Assembly: GCF_004123295.1 (NCBI RefSeq)
Contig: NZ_SDMK01000002.1
Location: forward strand, 1 to 64,000
Length of the DNA stretch: 64,000 nt
Direction: 5' to 3'
Origin: Silvibacterium dinghuense
GTDB taxonomy: Bacteria > Acidobacteriota > Terriglobia > Terriglobales > Acidobacteriaceae
The notes beneath the pieces are model-generated. The model saw only the letters and a list, made by a program, of their open reading frames with translations. It made no database searches and was not told the DNA's origin. The stretch's first letter is position 1, and each line of letters starts with the position of its first letter. Both the position numbers and the translations under genes were made by a program. This document shows, piece by piece, positions 44,101 through 54,500 of this stretch.

Positions 44101-45774
44101 TCAGGGCCTGACAATTTCGCCACCGAGGACAGTGGTCAAAACCTTCACGTTCTCGATCTGAGCTGGGTCGATGTGAAAGATGTCGTCGGAAAGAACGTCG
44201 AAATCGGCGAGCTTCCCTGGTTCGAGACTGCCCTTGATGTCGTCCTGGCTTTCTGCATAGGCAGAGCCCACGGTGTAGGCATGAACGGCTTGTTCGACGG
44301 TGAGCTTCTGCTCCGGGAACCATCCGTCGGGGTGCTTGCCATCCAGCGTGCGGCGTGTCGTGGCTGCGTAAATCGTGAGCATTGGATTGATGGGCGCAAC
44401 GAACCAGTCCGTTCCAAACGCGAGTGTCGCGCCGGAATCGAGCAGTGACCGAAATGCGTATGTACTTTTCGCACGCTCGTGGCCGAGGCGTGTTTCGGCC
44501 CATCGTCCATCATCGATGGCGTGATAAGGCTGCACTGAAGCGATGACATGAAGCTGCCCGAAGCGCGCGATATCTTCCGGACGCAGTGTTTGTGCGTGTT
44601 CGATCCGGAGACGGCGATCAGCGGGACCGTCTTCTTTCTCCAGACGCTCATAAAGATCGAGAATGACTTTGTTCGCGTGATCGCCGATGGCGTGCGTGGC
44701 GATGTGATTACCGGCCTGATCCGCAGCCTTCAATTCGGCATAGAACTTCTCTGGATTGGCGAGGTCTTCCGAAGGAAGACCTCGGTTGCCCGGCTGGTCG
44801 TCGAAGGGCTGCTCAAACCATGCTGTCGCCGAGCCGAGGGAGCCATCGGCAAAAGCTTTGAGCGAGCCGATGACCAGCGTATCGTTGCCGAAGTTGGTCA
44901 TGATGCCGAGCGCGCGATAGCGGGCACCTTCGGGCAGTGGAAAGCGGGCGGCAACGCGAACCTTCCACTTGCCTTCCGCCATCAGGCGCTGGTAGCCGCG
45001 CACGACGCGGGCTTCCATGTCGGCCGCTTCGGTACCGGTAAAGCCCATGTCCTGTACGCTGGTTACGCCGTTATCGAGGGCGTATTTCTGGGCGGCGAGG
45101 AGTGCGGCATCCACCTGAGCATCCGTCGGCGGTGGGATAGCGCGAGTGATGAGATCCTTGGCCGCGTCCTTGAATATGCCGGTGGGATTACCATTGGCGT
45201 CACGGACGATCGTTCCGCCAACGACGTCCTTCGTATTTTTATCCACGCCGGCGAGCTTCATCGCCAGCGCATTGGCAAGAATCTGATGCCCATCGGTGCG
45301 CTGGACCCATACAGGATTATGCGGAGTGACAGCGTCGATCCAGTCGTGGCGCGGTAGCTCCACGGGAGACCATTTCTGTTCGTCCCAGTTCCCGTCGACA
45401 ATCCAGGCGCCGGGTGGCTGAGTTTTTGCGAAGGCTGCGATGCGGGCGACGAACTCTTCGCGGCTGCGGGCATCGGTGAGCTGAACGCTGGCCAGGCCTT
45501 GCCCACCCCAGAAGAAATGAACGTGTGCGTCGTTGAAGCCTGGAACGACGCGGCTTCCCTTGAGATCGATCACTTTCGTATTCGGGCCGGCGAGTTTCTG
45601 GATTTCGGCGTCTGAGCCAACGGCGAGAATGCGGTGGCCGGAGATCGCGAGAGCTTCCGCTTCGGGCTGCCTGGGGTTCTCCGTCCATATCTTTCCGTGC
45701 AGAGCAATCATGTCTACCTGCGCGAAGAGTGGGCGGGAGAGAAGAACCGCCACGAGCATGAGGATTTTTCGCAC
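44101..45774 (-). CDS. YtcJ-like amidohydrolase, exported
   Basis: This 557-residue protein starts at GTG 45774, with AGGAG seven bases upstream. It has a signal peptide (about 1-19, ILMLVAVLLSRPLFAQ), then an amidohydrolase-3 fold: FNDAHVHFFWGG (metal His84, His86), VQRTDGHQILANALA, ATHAIGDHANKVILDLYERL (about 356-375), AFGTDWFVAPINP (Asp, about 455) and the usual QAVHAYTVGSAYA stretch. YtcJ-type enzymes have broad or unknown amide substrates; some act on N-acyl or cyclic imide groups. It is the first gene of the minus-strand run and is divergent from the MocR regulator, the usual layout for a regulated target. Confidence 0.9.
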   Translation of the reverse strand: MRKILMLVAVLLSRPLFAQVDMIALHGKIWTENPRQPEAEALAISGHRILAVGSDAEIQKLAGPNTKVIDLKGSRVVPGFNDAHVHFFWGGQGLASVQLTDARSREEFVARIAAFAKTQPPGAWIVDGNWDEQKWSPVELPRHDWIDAVTPHNPVWVQRTDGHQILANALAMKLAGVDKNTKDVVGGTIVRDANGNPTGIFKDAAKDLITRAIPPPTDAQVDAALLAAQKYALDNGVTSVQDMGFTGTEAADMEARVVRGYQRLMAEGKWKVRVAARFPLPEGARYRALGIMTNFGNDTLVIGSLKAFADGSLGSATAWFEQPFDDQPGNRGLPSEDLANPEKFYAELKAADQAGNHIATHAIGDHANKVILDLYERLEKEDGPADRRLRIEHAQTLRPEDIARFGQLHVIASVQPYHAIDDGRWAETRLGHERAKSTYAFRSLLDSGATLAFGTDWFVAPINPMLTIYAATTRRTLDGKHPDGWFPEQKLTVEQAVHAYTVGSAYAESQDDIKGSLEPGKLADFDVLSDDIFHIDPAQIENVKVLTTVLGGEIVRP

Positions 45775-45889
45775 GTAATCTCCTGATCCGGATACCGGGA
45801 GCGATCGAGCTGGATGGCTGCGAGCTCCATGGGGCGTATGCTTTTGCAGCGTTTCGTAAAAGTACGGCGAAGTCTGGATGGTGTAAAGA

Positions 45890-45918
45890 GCCAGTTTATG
45901 CAGTTATGCTGGTGCCAG
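45890..45918. promoter_or_regulatory. Candidate MocR operator in the divergent region
   Basis: Two direct copies of GCCAG (45890-45894 and 45914-45918) flank an inverted GCTGG (45908-45912) in the 175 bases between the YtcJ-like gene and the MocR gene. Direct plus inverted half-sites close to the regulator start are common for MocR/PdxR proteins. The match is by arrangement rather than by a fixed consensus. Confidence 0.3.
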
Positions 45919-45949
45919 ATTTTCGTTTATCACCCACCAGAGGTTTTCC

Positions 45950-47377
45950 ATGAAGGGTTTTGAACATCTCGATCTGGATCGAGACCATCGGCGCACACTG
46001 CAAACTCAGCTGACCGAACAGTTGAAGGTCATGGTCCAGCAGGGTGAGCTTCGGCCGGCGGAGAGGCTGCCGTCGACGCGAGCACTGGCCGACGAACTCC
46101 GGATATCGCGCAACACGGTGGTGGCGGCCTATGAGCAGCTGGAGAGTGAAGGGTATCTACAGGCACATGAGCGGAGCGCCTTCACGGTTGGAGCAGCGGC
46201 AAGAGCCTTCGCGCGACCACGGCAGGGAGATGCCAAGCCAGGACAAAGAGTGGTGGGTCCGCCGCGAACTCTGATTGCACCCAGGCCATTCCGGCCAGCC
46301 CAGCCGGATATTCACCTCTTCTCGCTCAAGACCTGGAATCGTCACCGGACCCGGGTGCTGCGTGAAGCCTTGCTGCTGCAATATCAGTCGCGATTCTCCA
46401 TGGGACTGGATGTGCTGCGGCAGAATGTCGGGGCATATTTACAGGAGAGCCGTGGGATCCGCTGCTATTGGGATGAAATCGTGATCACCGGGGGCTCGCA
46501 GCAGGCGCTGTTCATGGTGGGACAGCTTCTTCTGGACTCCGGCAGCAGCGTTTACATGGAAGACCCCGGATTCCCCGGAGCGATAAGAGCATGGCAACAA
46601 ACGGGAGCAACGATTGTGCCCGCGCCCGTTGATGAGGAAGGGATCTGTCTGCCGCTCCCCATGGCGGAACAGGCAAAGGTGGTGTATGCAACTCCCTCCC
46701 ATCAATTCCCACTTGGTGTATGCATGTCTTTGGCGCGGCGATTGGAGTTGCTGCGGGTGGCGCGCGAGCGTGAGCTGTGGGTGGTTGAGGACGACTACGA
46801 TTCGGAGTTTCGGTACAACAGTGCCCCGCAACCCAGCCTGCAGAGTCTGGACGAACATCGCAGGGTGATCTACGTGGGATCGTTCAGCAAGACATTGTTT
46901 CCGGGGCTCAGGCTCGGTTACATGGTCTTGCCGCCACAGCTGGTGGAGCGTTTTGCACGGCTGAAGGCGACGCTTGAAGATCATGGACCACTCATCGATC
47001 AGGCAACGCTCGCGAGTTTTCTGGAAAGCGGAGCATTCGACTCGCATCTTCGCCGCTGCCGGAGAATCTACCGCGAGCGGCAGCAGCTCTTTCTGGACCT
47101 GGTAAGCCGGAAGGGATTGCCCTTGCGCTTTCCGGTAACAGGTCGGGGTATGAACCTGGCGGGACACTTTGTAATGGAGACCGACGATGCCCGAGTTGGT
47201 GCAGCTCTGGAAAGGGAAGGAGTCGACACTCCCGCGCTCTCTTCTTATTGCAGCCAGGCTCGGTGCTCGGGGTTACTGTTTGGGCTCACGGCGTTTACGG
47301 ATGCCGAGATCCGAATGGGCATCGAGATGTTGGCGAATACGCTGGTCCGTAGTGTGGAACATAAGAGAGGCAGATAG
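45950..47377 (+). CDS. MocR/PdxR-type GntR regulator with aminotransferase domain
   Basis: The 475-residue protein joins a GntR winged helix (about 10-80, RPAERLPSTRALADELRISR and NTVVAAYEQLESEGYL) to a fold-type-I aminotransferase-like domain (about 115-465). The PLP lysine is in GSFSKTLFPGLRLGY (about 312-326), and VVEDDYDSEFRY holds the Asp and Tyr that contact PLP. MocR proteins sense PLP or its adducts and control vitamin B6, GABA, taurine or other nitrogen-compound genes. It faces away from the YtcJ-PaiB-TBDR run, which is its probable target. AGAGG precedes the ATG. Confidence 0.93.
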   Translation: MKGFEHLDLDRDHRRTLQTQLTEQLKVMVQQGELRPAERLPSTRALADELRISRNTVVAAYEQLESEGYLQAHERSAFTVGAAARAFARPRQGDAKPGQRVVGPPRTLIAPRPFRPAQPDIHLFSLKTWNRHRTRVLREALLLQYQSRFSMGLDVLRQNVGAYLQESRGIRCYWDEIVITGGSQQALFMVGQLLLDSGSSVYMEDPGFPGAIRAWQQTGATIVPAPVDEEGICLPLPMAEQAKVVYATPSHQFPLGVCMSLARRLELLRVARERELWVVEDDYDSEFRYNSAPQPSLQSLDEHRRVIYVGSFSKTLFPGLRLGYMVLPPQLVERFARLKATLEDHGPLIDQATLASFLESGAFDSHLRRCRRIYRERQQLFLDLVSRKGLPLRFPVTGRGMNLAGHFVMETDDARVGAALEREGVDTPALSSYCSQARCSGLLFGLTAFTDAEIRMGIEMLANTLVRSVEHKRGR

Positions 47378-47534
47378 GGAAGCACGCAGATTACGTCCGC
47401 GTTAGGCCTGGGATGAAAATCACTTTCATGCGCATGGTTGGGAGGGCAGGAGACGGTAGTACAGGAGAACGGCTATTCTAGTAAGCACCTCTGCTCCAGA
47501 CTCGCTGTTTCGGGCGGAATAGCCCAGAATCCTT

Positions 47535-48884
47535 GTGTCGAATTTATCTCCAGAATCCATGCAGTCAGAAGTTGCCAGTGAAGCATGCGATGCCTTGCTC
47601 CTGCGCATCGTGGAAAGCCAGGAATTGCGGCGTTCAGCGCGGTTGCGTGAATTGCTTCTTTACCTGGGCCGATGTCACCAGAGTGGGGCGGGGAACGTCC
47701 GCGAACAGGAAGTAGGCGCGGCGGTCTTTGGACGGGCAGAGGACTATGACACGACGCTCGATAACATCGTGCGGGTGAATGTTTCCGAACTGCGCAAGCG
47801 GCTGGCGCACTACTTTCAGGAAGAGGGCGCGCAAGAACCGGTCATCGTGGAGATTCCGCGCGGTGGGTATCTGCCGAAATTTGTGCGCAGGACCTTCCTG
47901 GAAGAGCCAGAGCCGCAACCCGCCCAGGAGGCAACTCCTCTAGCGACAGCGGTGGCCGGAATAGCGGCGGTCGAAGCGGGTGCAGTGATTAAGGTGGGCC
48001 GAGCAGAGCGTAACCCGAGGCGATGGCTGGTGACCGTACTCGTCCTGCTGATGCTCGTGGCCGGAGCCGGATGCGGGGTACTGATCTGGCAGAACGCGGC
48101 TCTGCGCACGGAATTGCATCCGTGGACGGCGGACCCGGCTCTTGAGAGTCTGTGGTCACAGTTTTTCGCAACGGGACGCGAGGTCGATATCGTCTCGGCC
48201 GATACCTCGTATGCACTCGAAGAGGATGTGCTGCGGCAGCCGATCTCGCTCGAAGATTATCTGAACTACAACTACAAGCGGCTGGGTAACCGGTCCGATG
48301 TACCGCAGGCGACACGGGATGCACTGGAACAGATTCTTGACCGGGATAGCGGGAGCATTGGGGATTTTCAGGTGGCGGTGCGCATCCTGCGACTGGGTGG
48401 TCATGATGAACACCTGAAGGTGACTTCGGCACGGTTTTATTCGCCGGAAAGCCTCAAGACGAACGACCTGATCCTGATCGGAAGCCAGCAGTCGAATCCG
48501 TGGGTGGAGCTTTTCCGGGACCGGTTGAACTTCTATCCGGAATATGATCTTTCTCTGCACCGCTCGTTTGTCCATAACCGCGTACCTGCCAAGGGCGAGC
48601 AGGCGGTTTACACGGCGGCCGAAGAGCCGAACCGGGGTTACAGCGTGATTGCGTTTCTGCCGAACCTGAACGACCGGCAGAATACGTTGATCCTCGCGGG
48701 GACGGACTCGCGGGCGACGCAGGCAGCGGGAGACTTCATCACGTCGAGATCGGGGATGCGGGAGATTGCGAAGCGGCTGCCGGTCGGCCCGTATCCGCAT
48801 TTCGAGGTGTTGCTGTCCTCTTCGCAACTGGTGGGCACCCCGTTGCATACGGAGGTTGTGACGGTGCGGGTATTCGACCACTGA
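47535..48884 (+). CDS. Membrane-anchored winged-helix regulator-like protein
   Basis: The 449-residue protein has an N-terminal cytoplasmic domain (about 20-118) with RSARLRELLLYLG, VREQEVGAAVFGR, YDTTLDNIVRVNVSELRKRL and VIVEIPRGGYLPKF, the winged-helix module found at the start of many acidobacterial and proteobacterial regulators. A proline-rich linker leads to one membrane helix (about 165-186, RWLVTVLVLLMLVAGAGCGV). About 260 extracytoplasmic residues follow with no domain that I recognise. The layout is ToxR/CadC-like: a one-component regulator that senses something outside the membrane. GTG 47535 gives the longest product; ATG 47559 is also possible, and neither has a clear ribosome site. 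GH92 and a TBDR follow on the same strand. Confidence 0.7.
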   Translation: MSNLSPESMQSEVASEACDALLLRIVESQELRRSARLRELLLYLGRCHQSGAGNVREQEVGAAVFGRAEDYDTTLDNIVRVNVSELRKRLAHYFQEEGAQEPVIVEIPRGGYLPKFVRRTFLEEPEPQPAQEATPLATAVAGIAAVEAGAVIKVGRAERNPRRWLVTVLVLLMLVAGAGCGVLIWQNAALRTELHPWTADPALESLWSQFFATGREVDIVSADTSYALEEDVLRQPISLEDYLNYNYKRLGNRSDVPQATRDALEQILDRDSGSIGDFQVAVRILRLGGHDEHLKVTSARFYSPESLKTNDLILIGSQQSNPWVELFRDRLNFYPEYDLSLHRSFVHNRVPAKGEQAVYTAAEEPNRGYSVIAFLPNLNDRQNTLILAGTDSRATQAAGDFITSRSGMREIAKRLPVGPYPHFEVLLSSSQLVGTPLHTEVVTVRVFDH

Positions 48885-48983
48885 GCCCGGCGGAGTTCTT
48901 ACTTTGCTCCTTACAGTAAAAGTGCAGCATTTTTCCAATCACTTACTTGCGCTCGGGTAATGCGGTGAGCAGAATCTTTCGCA

Positions 48984-51293
48984 ATGTCACTCCACGGGTT
49001 TCTTTTCACTTCACCATGTAAGCGTCTTCTTCTGCTTTTTCTCCTGGCTGTCGCGGCGCTGCCGTCGATAGGGGCTCCTCATGCTTCTCCTTTAGATGAG
49101 GGAGGAGATCCGACGAGCCTGGTCAACATGATGATCGGTACGGCGGCCGAGGGGCAGACTTATCCGGGCGCGAGCATGCCCTATGCGATGACGCAGTGGA
49201 CGCCGCAGACGCAGGAAGGAGAGACCAAGTGCGTGCCTCCGTACTACTACGCCGATACGCGGATACAGGGGTTTCGCGGATCGCACTTCCTGAGTGGCTC
49301 TTGCGCGCAGGATTACGGCAGCTTCACGGTGATGCCGCTGGTTTCGGCGGAGAAGCTTGACGCTCAGGGGCGGTCCGCGGCCTTTTCGCACGCGCATGAG
49401 GTCGCGCGTCCTTATCTGTATGCTGTCGATCTCCAGGACAGTGGCATTCATGCGGAGATTACGGGCTCGGAGCGGAGCGGAATGATGGAGTTTCATTTTC
49501 CAGCCAGCGCAGAGATGGGATGGATCGACGTGGAGGACAACATCCGGCTGGGTACAGGAGCGATCCGCATCGATGCCAGGCGGCAAGAGATTACAGGGTA
49601 TAACCCGGTGCACCGTATTTATGCAGGCAACGGAAAGAATGCGGGATTTTCGGGGTACGTGGTGATTCAGTTTGACCAGCCGTTCGAGGTCGGAGGCACC
49701 TGGACGCCGGCGGCGAGGCACGAAGGTGCAATTGAGCAACAGGGTGAGAGCGGAGCGGCGGGAGCGTATGTACGTTTTCGCTTGCCGGAGAGCCATGTCA
49801 TCCATGTGCGGATCGGAACGTCATTCGTGAGTGTGGATGAGGCGAGGCGCAATCTCGAAGCAGAGATGCCGGATTTCGATTTTATGGCAGCGGTGCAGCG
49901 CTCCCGCGACGCATGGACAGCGGCACTGGGGCGGTTTGCGGTGGGAGGCAACAGCCCGGACAGGAGCATCTTCTATACCGCGCTGTATCACGCCATGCTG
50001 CTGCCGCGCATCTACAGCGACCGGAGCGGGACGTATCCGAAGTTTGCAGGCGACCCGGCGGGGGGACAGACGGAGCTGGCGAAGGGGTTCACGTATTACT
50101 GCGACTACTCAGTATGGGACACCTTCCGGGCGGTGCATCCGCTGTTGACGCTGGTGGATCCAGCGCGGGACCTGGATATGGTGAAGTCACTGATTGCCAA
50201 GGGCGAACAGGGCGGATACCTGCCGATTTTTCCGGCATGGAGCGAATACACCAATGAGATGGTAGGCGACCACGCGGGAGTGATCCTTGCTGATGCGTAT
50301 GTAAAAGGTATCCGCGGCTTCGATGTTGAGGAGGCCTATCGGCTGATGCGAAAGAACGCCACGGAGACGCCGGAGGAGCAAGCGCTCTATGAGGATGGTC
50401 GAGGCAGGAGAGCGCTTCCGTCGTATGTGAAGTATGGCTATATCCCACTCGAAGACCCGGTGCCGTTTGCCTTTCATGGAAACGAACAAGTGTCGCGGAC
50501 GCTGGAGTATGCCTTCGATGATTTCGAAGTGAGCGTAATGGCGAAAGCGCTGGGGCATGCGGAGGATGCGGCGATGTTTGCGCGGCGGGCGCAGAGCTGG
50601 CGCAACGTGCTGGACCCGGAGACGGGCCTTGCGCGCGGACGGCATGCGGACGGGACGTGGGTCACCCCCTTCGAGCCGGGCAAGACGGCCAGCTATATCA
50701 CCGAGGGACTGCCGTGGCAGTACACCTTCTTTGTGCCGCAGGACATCCCGGCTCTGATCGCCTTTGAGCACGGGCCGGAGAAGTTTGCACAGAAGCTGGA
50801 CGAACTGTTTGCCGGAGGTTTCTACGACCACGGCAATGAGCCGAGCCACCATATCGCCTATCTCTATGATGACGCTGGAAAGCCATGGAAGACCCAGCTT
50901 CATGTGCACGAGATCATGCAGAAGGAGTACCGGAATGCTCCGGCCGGGCTGGCGGGCAACGACGACGCGGGACAGATCTCGGCCTGGTATGTGATGTCGG
51001 CCATGGGAATCTATTCAGTGACACCGGGGACGCCTCGGTATGCGATTGGGACACCGCACTTTGACGAGATGCGGGTGCGGATGGGATCAGGGCGGGAGTT
51101 GCACATCGTGGCACATGGAGCTGAAGCGGGACAGTTTTATGTCCGGACGGTGCGGCTGAATGGGCGGGAGATCACGCGGCCCTACCTGCTTCACGAGGAA
51201 CTGGAAGAAGGTGGGGAGCTCGAGTTCACGATGAGCGATCAGCCGATGAAGGGAAAAGAGGAAGTCTTCACCCCTGTGCGCACTGTGAAATAG
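48984..51293 (+). CDS. GH92-family exo-alpha-mannosidase-like enzyme, exported
   Basis: The 769-residue protein has a signal peptide (about 1-32, LLLLFLLAVAALPSIGA) and the GH92 layout: NMMIGTAAEGQTYPGASMPYAM (about 48-69) and GFRGSHFLSGSC in the N-terminal beta-sandwich, DYSVWDTFRAVHPLLTLV (about 374-391), SEYTNEMVGDHAGVILADAY, NEPSHHIAYLYDDAG carrying the acid Glu (about 618), and AGNDDAGQISAWYVMSAMGI (Asp pair, about 659-660). GH92 enzymes are calcium-dependent and remove alpha-mannose with inversion. It follows the membrane-anchored regulator by 99 bases and precedes a TBDR by 221 bases, giving a likely mannan or glycoprotein-glycan uptake unit. Confidence 0.93.
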   Translation: MSLHGFLFTSPCKRLLLLFLLAVAALPSIGAPHASPLDEGGDPTSLVNMMIGTAAEGQTYPGASMPYAMTQWTPQTQEGETKCVPPYYYADTRIQGFRGSHFLSGSCAQDYGSFTVMPLVSAEKLDAQGRSAAFSHAHEVARPYLYAVDLQDSGIHAEITGSERSGMMEFHFPASAEMGWIDVEDNIRLGTGAIRIDARRQEITGYNPVHRIYAGNGKNAGFSGYVVIQFDQPFEVGGTWTPAARHEGAIEQQGESGAAGAYVRFRLPESHVIHVRIGTSFVSVDEARRNLEAEMPDFDFMAAVQRSRDAWTAALGRFAVGGNSPDRSIFYTALYHAMLLPRIYSDRSGTYPKFAGDPAGGQTELAKGFTYYCDYSVWDTFRAVHPLLTLVDPARDLDMVKSLIAKGEQGGYLPIFPAWSEYTNEMVGDHAGVILADAYVKGIRGFDVEEAYRLMRKNATETPEEQALYEDGRGRRALPSYVKYGYIPLEDPVPFAFHGNEQVSRTLEYAFDDFEVSVMAKALGHAEDAAMFARRAQSWRNVLDPETGLARGRHADGTWVTPFEPGKTASYITEGLPWQYTFFVPQDIPALIAFEHGPEKFAQKLDELFAGGFYDHGNEPSHHIAYLYDDAGKPWKTQLHVHEIMQKEYRNAPAGLAGNDDAGQISAWYVMSAMGIYSVTPGTPRYAIGTPHFDEMRVRMGSGRELHIVAHGAEAGQFYVRTVRLNGREITRPYLLHEELEEGGELEFTMSDQPMKGKEEVFTPVRTVK

Positions 51294-51514
51294 CCTCTCC
51301 TTACGTGAATCTCACTGTAAATTCACTTGTCTGCGCTCCTTGCGAATCAGCAGGATGGATGCCGCTTCAGAAACAGCACTTTCTGCTGGTGGTGGATACT
51401 GCTCCATCTTCCGGGCACGGCCACGCAGGCGTGGCGTGTCCAGGGGCAATCGAAGAGTAGGCCTCCGCGGACGGCAGGTTTCCGAGGCAGTTTTAGGGAA
51501 GCCAGGAGAAACAA

Positions 51515-54500
51515 ATGAAGAAGATAGAGAAGGCGCTGAGTAGAATCGCCATGGCCTTAGCGCTGATGTTGACCATTGTTGTCGGAGGCAGCCGTGCTCT
51601 GGCCCAGGGAATCACGGGCACGATTACAGGAACGGTCACCGATGCCAGCGGGGCAGCGGTTCCAGGCGCGACGGTCACCATTCTGAATCTGGATACGAAT
51701 GCGGTGCATGCGGTGCATGCGTCCGATGCGGGTACCTATACGGTGACCCAGCTGCCGCCAGGAAATTATTCGGTGACGGTGGAGAAGCCCTCATTCCGGA
51801 CCTTCAAGCAGGCCCGGCTCGTGCTGGCGATCGACCAGACGGCTGAGGTGGATGCACCGCTGGTGGTCGGCTCAGAGGCGCAGACGGTAGAGGTTTCGGC
51901 GGCTCCTCCGGTGATTCAGTCCGAGGATTCGTCGGTAGGTTCGGTGATCGATTCACAGGCGATCCAGAACACGCCGTTGAATGGGCGGCTGAGTGTGATT
52001 GGACTGATTGCGCTGGCACCGGGCGTGCAGAACTCCGGCGCGCAGGATCAGCTGGCGACACGCGGCGTGACGGCGGCAGTGGGTACAGGCTCACGCAACT
52101 CCTACGGCGGACTGGGATCGACGCTGGACGGTGTGACAAACCAGGAAGTGACGCTGCAGCGCGGCGAAGGCGAAGTGCCGTCTCTGGATGCGATCTCGCA
52201 GTTCAAGGTGCTGGCGACAGGCGCGCCGGCGGAGTTCAACCAGCCGGCACAGATTATCGTGGTAAGCGCGAGCGGTACGAACCAGCTGCACGGCGAAGCA
52301 CTCGAGTACAACCGCTCGAAGGGCATGGGCGCGAAGACGTATAACTTTTCGACTGCCGCGGCGCCGGAGCGTCCGCCTTACCAGCGCAACGAATATGGCG
52401 GCAATCTGGCGGGGCCGATCTATATTCCGCATCTTTACGATGGCCGGAACCGCAGCTTCTTCTTCGCGGCATTCGAAGGCTTTCACCTGACGCAGTCCTA
52501 TGCTCTGAGCAGCGAACAGCCAACCGAGCTGGAGCGTGAAGGGAACTTCTCGGAATTTCTCTCCGGTGGAGTGTGCGCGACCTCATCCGCAAATACAGTG
52601 ACGATCACGAATTCGAATTTCACCAATAACGTGATCAATTCCTCGTCACTGATCAACACTGTGGACCAGAAGCTGATGAACCTGCTGTACCCGAAGCCGA
52701 CGCAGTCCGGCTGCGGCACGAATACCTATGAGCAGGTTGCGGCGCTGAGCAAGTCGACGCGCTTCTCGTTGCGGCTTGACCATAAGATCGACGACAAGAA
52801 CCAGATCCGCTTTACCTGGCTGCGGGCCTTCTATGGACCGAACCAGACTGTGGGTACGGACAGCCTGCAGGGCGGCAACTCGCAGGACGGCGAGCACAAC
52901 AGCAACTTCATCCTGGGTTACACACACATCTTTTCTCCTACGGTCGTGCTCGACCTGAATACCTCGTACTTCCACCTGCCGATTTATCGCACGCCGCAGA
53001 ACGTGGGAACAGATTTCTCTTCAATTATTCCCGGGCTGGGTACAGAGCTGATCGAGGGCGCGCCACAGATCTCGATCACCAATATCACCGCGGTGTCGGA
53101 GTCGGGCTCAAAGGATCTTGAGCAGGACGCACAGATCAATGCCTCGTTGACGAAGGTATTCGCGCGGCACACGGTGAAGGCCGGCGTCTCTTACCTATTC
53201 AACAACCACTGGAATGACTCGGTAGAGAGCCCGCAACGCGGTTCTTATACCTTCAATGGGCACTACACGGGCATTGCGTTTGCGGACTTCATCCTGGGTG
53301 ATCCGATCTCGACCGGCAACGCGACGCCGAGCGACTACATCACCAAGAATCTTTCCCACCAGTACGGTCTTTATGTGCAGGACGACTGGAAGCTGCGGCC
53401 CAACCTCACCATCAATATGGGGCTGCGGTATGACCTGCAGTGGTTCCTGGACAGTCCTTATGGCGAGAACTCGCTGTACATCCCATCGCTCGAGAAGGTA
53501 GTGGTCTTTGGGAAGAGCTTCCCGGCGGCAGCGGAGAGCTACATTGCTGCCAATCCGTCGATCCCGATTGTGCTCTCATCCTCGGTGGGTCTGGGATCGA
53601 ATGTCTTCTCCTATCTTGGGCAGGACAAGAACAACTTTGCTCCACGACTGGGTTTTGCCTATGAGCCGATGCAAAACACCGTGGTGCGCGGAGCCTTCGG
53701 CATTTACTTCAACCTGCTGCCGGCCAGTTATGTGGGCACGGCTCCTTTTTCCACGCTGCCTTTTGTGAGCGCGGTGACCTATACCAATTCGAGCAGCTCG
53801 ACTCCTTCGTTCACCATGGATAATCCGTTCTCGGCTACGGGAAGCTACAGCGCAAACCCGAGCGTGCTGGCGCAGGCAAAGACAACGACTCCTTACACCG
53901 AGGCCTATAACCTCGCGGTCGAGCATCAGTTCCCGAAAGAGCTTTCGCTGCGCATCGGTTACGTAGGGCAACACAACCTGAAGCAGAACAACTATGGCGG
54001 CTCGGGCAACTATGCGCCGAATATCAACCTGGCCGATCCGCCGGTGATTGGCAAGACGGTGCAGAGCACGAACCTGGTGCAGCCGTTCTCGACGATCAGC
54101 CTGGATATGGCCCCGATCTTCCACAGCTCCGAGAATTCGCTGCAAGTCGGTGTGCACAAGCAGTACAGTCACGGCATTGCGGTGGGCGCAGAGTACTCCT
54201 GGACGCGGGTGCTGGGCACAGAGAATCTGGAAGACCCTTCGGGCAGATATCCGAACGATTCTTATGGGCCGATCGGAGGCATTGCGCCGCAGGTGCTGAC
54301 GGTGAACTATTCCTATGTCCTGCCCTTCGGCAAGGGGCAGACCTTTTTCTCGACTGCTGGCGATGTGGTCAACAAAATCATCAGTGGATGGCAGCTTTCC
54401 GGCATCAGCGTCTTCCAGGGCGGCCAACCCTTTTCGGTGACCTATACGGCATCGGGTTCTCCGACCGGACAGGTGAGCGGACGCGCGAATGTGGTTCCGG

